A stretch of 64,000 nucleotides of DNA from Azoarcus sp031556475 (lineage in GTDB: Bacteria > Pseudomonadota > Gammaproteobacteria > Burkholderiales > Rhodocyclaceae): positions 3,975 through 67,974 of the forward strand of contig JAVBSY010000074.1 in assembly GCA_031556475.1 (NCBI GenBank). The letters run 5' to 3'. Numbering within the stretch: the first letter of the stretch is position 1; every line of letters begins with the position of its first letter. The notes under the pieces are model-generated. The model was not told the origin of the DNA and made no database searches. It saw nothing but the letters and a program-made list of their open reading frames with translations. Shown in pieces: positions 60,608-64,000 of the stretch. The translations under genes and the position numbers were made by a program.

Positions 60608-61717
60608 TCAAACACCTTCGTCAAAAAAAGCGGTCATTGCGGTTGCAAACCAAAATAGCTGGCTTTCCGTAAAGTCTTCACGTATCCACTCCGGCAAGCT
60701 ATTTCGCGGGAACTGTAGCTGCCCAAGCGCCGTAGCAAGCTGCTGCAATTTGATGTTGATGCGCGTTTCAAGGTCAGCCGTCTCAATACCAACGGCCAAA
60801 GCCTTCGCCAAAGCAAGCAGCACTTCTAAAAACACGAAATCAGCGGAGATCGGGTTATCCGGTTGACCAATAAATGCCCAAAAATCCTTCCCAATACGCC
60901 GATAAACGCGAACTGAACGAGTGGCACTGTCAATGAGAACACCGGGCTTTGTCGCTCGATCCTCTTCCTCAAACCCGCTTTCCAGCAACTTCACCAGAAT
61001 CTGGTTTTCTTTGTTATTCGTGGTGCAGTCAGTGCCATAGGTCAGTCCTAGCACCACGTCAATTTCCTGAACGCCCGGATAAGTTGTTCGTGTTTGTTCA
61101 AGCCAAGTGCGATAGTTATCTATGATGGCTCGGGTCATGCCCTGAACCTGTGTGTCATTGATAGTATTGGGGCCACTCTTAATGGAGGTGAGATAGCGCC
61201 TAGCACCGACCACTACTGATTTGTCAATTTCCCTCCAAACCGAATTGATGCGACGCTGCGCCTTCTGCTCATTGCTTAATCCAATAAGAGCATCAAACTC
61301 TGCACGCTTCTCGGGAGCCTCAATCCATTTGTTTGGTGATACGACTGGATATTGCCCAACAAATGCCGCTTCAATTGATTTTCCAAAGGAAGTTTCAAGA
61401 CCCATATAGAGCTTGCTATTGAACAGGAACGTACCAAACGCCCGTGGATCATCAAGGTTCATCACACTGGCCGAGGTCATCAAAACATACGGATTCGTTC
61501 GATAATCGGCCAAATGTGAGCGCCGCTCAAGAGCGGCAGGCAAATTAACACTAATATAACCAGCCAGGGCATGAGCCAGAGTCTCAACGCGTTCCTCGGT
61601 TACCTTCGCAAAGAGCGCGACTATCTCTTTGGTGTTAAATCTGTGAGTTCTTGACTTAAGGGCTGCCGTAAAAGGATTCGCCGCTGCACGAGTTGCCATT
61701 TTATTATCCAATCGCAC
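60608..61717 (-). CDS. Type II restriction endonuclease, PmeII-like
   Basis: A 369-aa protein cotranscribed with a C5-cytosine methyltransferase; the genes overlap by 14 nt. It resembles PmeII-family endonucleases: NPYVLMTSASVMN near residue 75, TSFGKSIEAAFVG near 109 and D165 in REIDKSVVVGARR, followed by YLTSIKSGPNTIND with K180, the likely PD-(D/E)XK core. It would cut the sequence methylated by its partner. Base composition is more AT-rich than the core genome, which suggests acquisition. A second ATG at codon 7 is possible. Confidence 0.65.
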   Translation of the reverse strand: MRLDNKMATRAAANPFTAALKSRTHRFNTKEIVALFAKVTEERVETLAHALAGYISVNLPAALERRSHLADYRTNPYVLMTSASVMNLDDPRAFGTFLFNSKLYMGLETSFGKSIEAAFVGQYPVVSPNKWIEAPEKRAEFDALIGLSNEQKAQRRINSVWREIDKSVVVGARRYLTSIKSGPNTINDTQVQGMTRAIIDNYRTWLEQTRTTYPGVQEIDVVLGLTYGTDCTTNNKENQILVKLLESGFEEEDRATKPGVLIDSATRSVRVYRRIGKDFWAFIGQPDNPISADFVFLEVLLALAKALAVGIETADLETRINIKLQQLATALGQLQFPRNSLPEWIREDFTESQLFWFATAMTAFFDEGV

Positions 61718-63080
61718 TAATTTTTCTTAGGGTTTGCGGGGGCTCATAGGAAGCAATAGAGTTATCCTCACCATCCTCCCACACTAGGGTCTTTCCCTCT
61801 TTGAACCATTGTCGTGTGCGGACGTGTGATTGAACATACACCACGCGATACCCGTCAGGCTTCTCAGCCTGAGAAAGCCAGTTCTGCTGGCGTAATTTTT
61901 CCAGCTCTTCGGCAATTACCTGACCTGCTATCTCTCCCAACCGAACAGGTACAGCGTTTCCAACTTGGGCATACTGCTGACTTGCTGTTCCTTCAAAGCA
62001 CCAATTCGATGGAAATTCTTGTATGGCGGCATATTCTTTCAGTGAGAGTGCCCGCACTTCAGCCGGATGGCAAAGTGCGGTACTCGCATGGTTCGGCATG
62101 GTCACCAAGGTTGGACACGGTAAATCGTAGCTCAGACGTCGCCACCATCCTGATCGACCACCCTTAGCAAACCATGCGTTTCCCATTGACTCCTGCTGCT
62201 TATCAACAGGCAGGCTGCGCCAGTTTGAGCCAGGCGGCACTAGGCTGAGGAAAGATTTCTTTCGCGGGCTGAAATCCATGATGACATCAGTCGACGAATA
62301 TTGCAGATGCCCTATGGCATCACGTAGCGTTCGCCATGGCTTTAGTTGAGGTTTTCCAAAAAGACTCCCTTGCGATTCCTTCGGGACACGAGCAACGCCA
62401 TGTGTCGGGTCAGGGAAATTCACAACAGCGTTGTAGCGATTGCCAATGAAAAGGGCGCGCTCTCTTAACTGGGGGGCGCCATAGTTCACCGCATTCACTT
62501 CAAAACAATCTACATGGTAGCCATTGCCGTTTATTCCCTGGAGGGCCTGCAAGTCTTCCGCAAATAGGCGAACAACTGAGCCAGGCAGCTCATCTGGTTC
62601 AAGTGGCGGCCCTCCCTTCTCCGGTCGCTCGGCAATGGGTCGATGCTTGAGCGCAGCAGACAGCAAGCCTCGCACGTTCTCCATTAGAAAGAAGCGAGGC
62701 TGCATATATTCCACGAATCGAAGATACTGCCAAAGTAATGTACCGCGTGGGTCTTGCGTGGCCATGCGACGCCCCGCCGTACTGAACGACTGGCAGGGGG
62801 GGCCACCCACTAAAACGTCAAGCTCACCTGGTTTAAGACCACATGCGGCCAAAACCACTGCCGGGTCGAGATTAGAAATATCTCCTTCAAACACCTTTAA
62901 ATTCTTAGGCAGATTTCCTTTCGCGTGATTTGCTCGAATCGTGGCACAGAAACTTGGTTCCTTTTCAACACAGGCTAGCAACTCAAATCGTCCGGTCTTT
63001 TCGACGCCAAGATCTAGGCCCATCGCTCCTGAAAAAAGGGAAATTACAGAGTATTTTTCAGCCATAATGATGCGGCCCAC
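61704..63080 (-). CDS. C5-cytosine DNA methyltransferase
   Basis: A 458-aa m5C methyltransferase with all the main motifs: I LFSGAMGLDLG (residues 15-25), IV VGGPPCQSFS with catalytic C96, VI MENVRG (133-138), VIII APQLRERALFIG and X QYAQVGNAVPVRLG. The variable target-recognition domain lies between VIII and X. Its partner is the endonuclease gene that overlaps its 3' end. A later ATG at 63065, just after the RHH gene, is an equally possible start. Confidence 0.95.
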   Translation of the reverse strand: MGRIIMAEKYSVISLFSGAMGLDLGVEKTGRFELLACVEKEPSFCATIRANHAKGNLPKNLKVFEGDISNLDPAVVLAACGLKPGELDVLVGGPPCQSFSTAGRRMATQDPRGTLLWQYLRFVEYMQPRFFLMENVRGLLSAALKHRPIAERPEKGGPPLEPDELPGSVVRLFAEDLQALQGINGNGYHVDCFEVNAVNYGAPQLRERALFIGNRYNAVVNFPDPTHGVARVPKESQGSLFGKPQLKPWRTLRDAIGHLQYSSTDVIMDFSPRKKSFLSLVPPGSNWRSLPVDKQQESMGNAWFAKGGRSGWWRRLSYDLPCPTLVTMPNHASTALCHPAEVRALSLKEYAAIQEFPSNWCFEGTASQQYAQVGNAVPVRLGEIAGQVIAEELEKLRQQNWLSQAEKPDGYRVVYVQSHVRTRQWFKEGKTLVWEDGEDNSIASYEPPQTLRKISAIG

Positions 63081-63280
63081 TATTGATTATGTTCATTTAC
63101 TGAAGCTCTTGGGCCAGCGAACAAATCCGCTTGGCCGCGTTGCTGTTTGCTTGTGAAGGTGCGCATAAAATCGCGCAGCACGTCGGCAGCAGCTCGATCT
63201 TGGGCGCGGCAAGCTTGCACGAAGGCTTCGCGCAACTCTTTTTCCACCCGAATGCGCATCCCGGAGTCTTTAATGGCCAT
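63080..63280 (-). CDS. Ribbon-helix-helix protein, candidate regulator of the restriction-modification operon
   Basis: A 66-aa protein starting MAIKDSGMRIRVEKELREAF, followed by VQACRAQDRAAADVLRDFMR, which looks like a short RHH DNA-binding domain (Arc/ParD-like). It lies directly before the methyltransferase start on the same strand. A 24-bp palindrome 19 bp upstream of its ATG is a plausible operator. RM systems often carry such a control gene, usually HTH-type; an RHH one is less common. Confidence 0.7.
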   Translation of the reverse strand: MAIKDSGMRIRVEKELREAFVQACRAQDRAAADVLRDFMRTFTSKQQRGQADLFAGPRASVNEHNQ

Positions 63281-63298
63281 TCTTGCACTGTACCACAG

Positions 63299-63322
63299 AT
63301 GGATACACAAATGTGTATCCAT
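63299..63322. promoter_or_regulatory. 24-bp palindrome upstream of the RHH / methyltransferase / endonuclease operon
   Basis: ATGGATACAC-AAAT-GTGTATCCAT, a perfect 10-bp inverted repeat around 4 nt. It lies 19 bp before the RHH-gene start codon and overlaps the expected core promoter, so it is a likely operator. Confidence 0.75.
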
Positions 63323-63543
63323 GGGCAGCGAGGGTAGCAAGGTCAAGCGGTAACTTTGCCAAGGCAGCAAGCTCACCGCACCAGTTCGTCAGCGACGTCA
63401 TGTGCTTCGGCCCCAAGGCCGGATATGAGGTACGCCAAGAAGATGGGCTGCTGCTTTCCCCGAAGAATCCGGTAACGTATTACATGTCCCCTATGACCTC
63501 ATCTAAATGAGTCGGGCCGAGCAACATCAGCATGAGGTGTTCA

Positions 63544-63900
63544 ATGAGCAGGAAGGAAACCGAGAAGGCGATTGCAGATGGCCGCGCCGGCCGCGTTGCC
63601 GGGCGGTTTAGCTCGGTCGATGAGCTGCTGGCCGATCTGAAAGCCGACGACACGCCGGGGAACCTGAAAACCTGGCTGCATGAGAAGGTCGGCCCTGCCT
63701 ACGACGCATTGAAGGCCGATCCGGCCCGCGCCGTCTCGGCTGACCGGGTGCGCTACACGCTCGATGAGCTGCTGGCCCAATGCGACCCTTCGGCCGAGTT
63801 GACCACGCAGGAACGGGAATGGCTGGATGCGCCTGCGGTCGGCCGTGAAGTGCTGACGCCTGTCTGCGCGCGTTTAAATTTGACCACTGGTGCGCATTGA
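63544..63900 (+). pseudogene. Fused antitoxin-like protein, apparently ended by an IS insertion
   Basis: The 118-aa frame starts MSRKETEKAIADGRAGRVAG, then RFSSVDELLADLKAD, as in RelB/ParD-like antitoxins. It continues as YTLDELLAQCDPSAELTTQE and WLDAPAVGREVL, as in MazE/AbrB-type antitoxin C termini. The final residues (after GREVL) come from sequence that resembles an IS21-type end, and no toxin gene follows in the window. It may be a deletion fusion of two antitoxins. Confidence 0.5.
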
Positions 63901-64000
63901 ATATTGACCAGGGTCGATAGCCACATATCATGCATGCGGCTGTGTATAAGTTTAGTGAATCTTGTTGTATTTCTCCCTTTGATGTTGAAATGGTTTGTGC
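63868..64000 (+). mobile_element. Probable terminal repeat of an IS21-family element, extending out of the window
   Basis: TTAAATTTGACCACTGGTGC and TTGAATATTGACCAGGG are spaced like the multiple terminal repeats of IS21-type elements (TTTGACCA...TTTGACCAGG). No transposase is visible before the window edge. The exact boundary is unknown. Confidence 0.45.

Overview
This is a GC-rich (about 60%) chromosomal window from a proteobacterium, most likely a betaproteobacterium. That rests on the rplU-rpmA-obgE-proB block, ispB next to a tRNA-Pro, a long PutA, and a PEP-CTERM/exosortase-associated locus. No rRNA or marker gene fixes a genus, so the placement is inference.

Positions 1-9.8 kb are core or housekeeping: mobB (cut by the window edge), a DinG-type Fe-S helicase, a LemA/GIDE membrane pair, an HDOD protein, a YhdH/AcuI-type reductase, a response regulator with a dead GGDEF domain, and a divergent LysR / aldo-keto reductase pair. 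Positions 9.8-14.9 kb form a PEP-CTERM-associated cluster: an N-acyl-amino-acid-synthase-like acyltransferase, an overlapping ThiF/nitroreductase pair, a SAM methyltransferase and a PEP-CTERM secreted protein. Positions 15-18 kb carry proB, obgE, rpmA and rplU on the minus strand. Positions 18.2-24.8 kb carry glcD, a small coupled membrane protein, glcE and glcF (glycolate oxidase), a PP2C phosphatase, an M28 peptidase and a small secreted protein.

Positions 24.8-46.3 kb hold a PAS-GGDEF-EAL protein with damaged catalytic motifs, RhlE, RlmM, a second aldo-keto reductase, a lipoprotein, an orphan UgpB/UgpQ-like pair, a TetR/MFS pair with palindromic operators, ispB, tRNA-Pro(CGG), a VpsR-like sigma-54 activator, an outer-membrane beta-barrel protein, a divergent dmeR/dmeF metal-efflux pair around a GC-centred palindrome, PutA and a YlqF/RbgA GTPase.

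From 46.3 kb the window becomes accessory. It holds IS remnants, a Fur-box-preceded small gene followed by a cysteine-free paralog of ribosomal protein S4, a DUF533 protein and a coiled-coil protein. Between 50.6 and 60.3 kb there are three copies of a sequence identical to the 3' end of guaA (attachment-site type). They delimit tandem, decayed integrative modules with ACCGTCA repeats and truncated tyrosine integrases. Cargo is a Phd/ParE-type toxin-antitoxin pair plus an hsdR stump (module A); a five-gene minus-strand operon of two adenine methyltransferases, an unknown 198-aa protein, an McrB-like ATPase and an McrC-like nuclease, headed by a frameshifted RHH gene (module B); and an RHH regulator / C5-cytosine methyltransferase / PmeII-like endonuclease operon with a 24-bp palindrome (module C). 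The window ends in a fused antitoxin that appears to be cut by an IS21-type end. The module B operon is the best candidate for an undescribed system: an McrBC engine linked to two N6-adenine methyltransferases and a separate putative recognition subunit.
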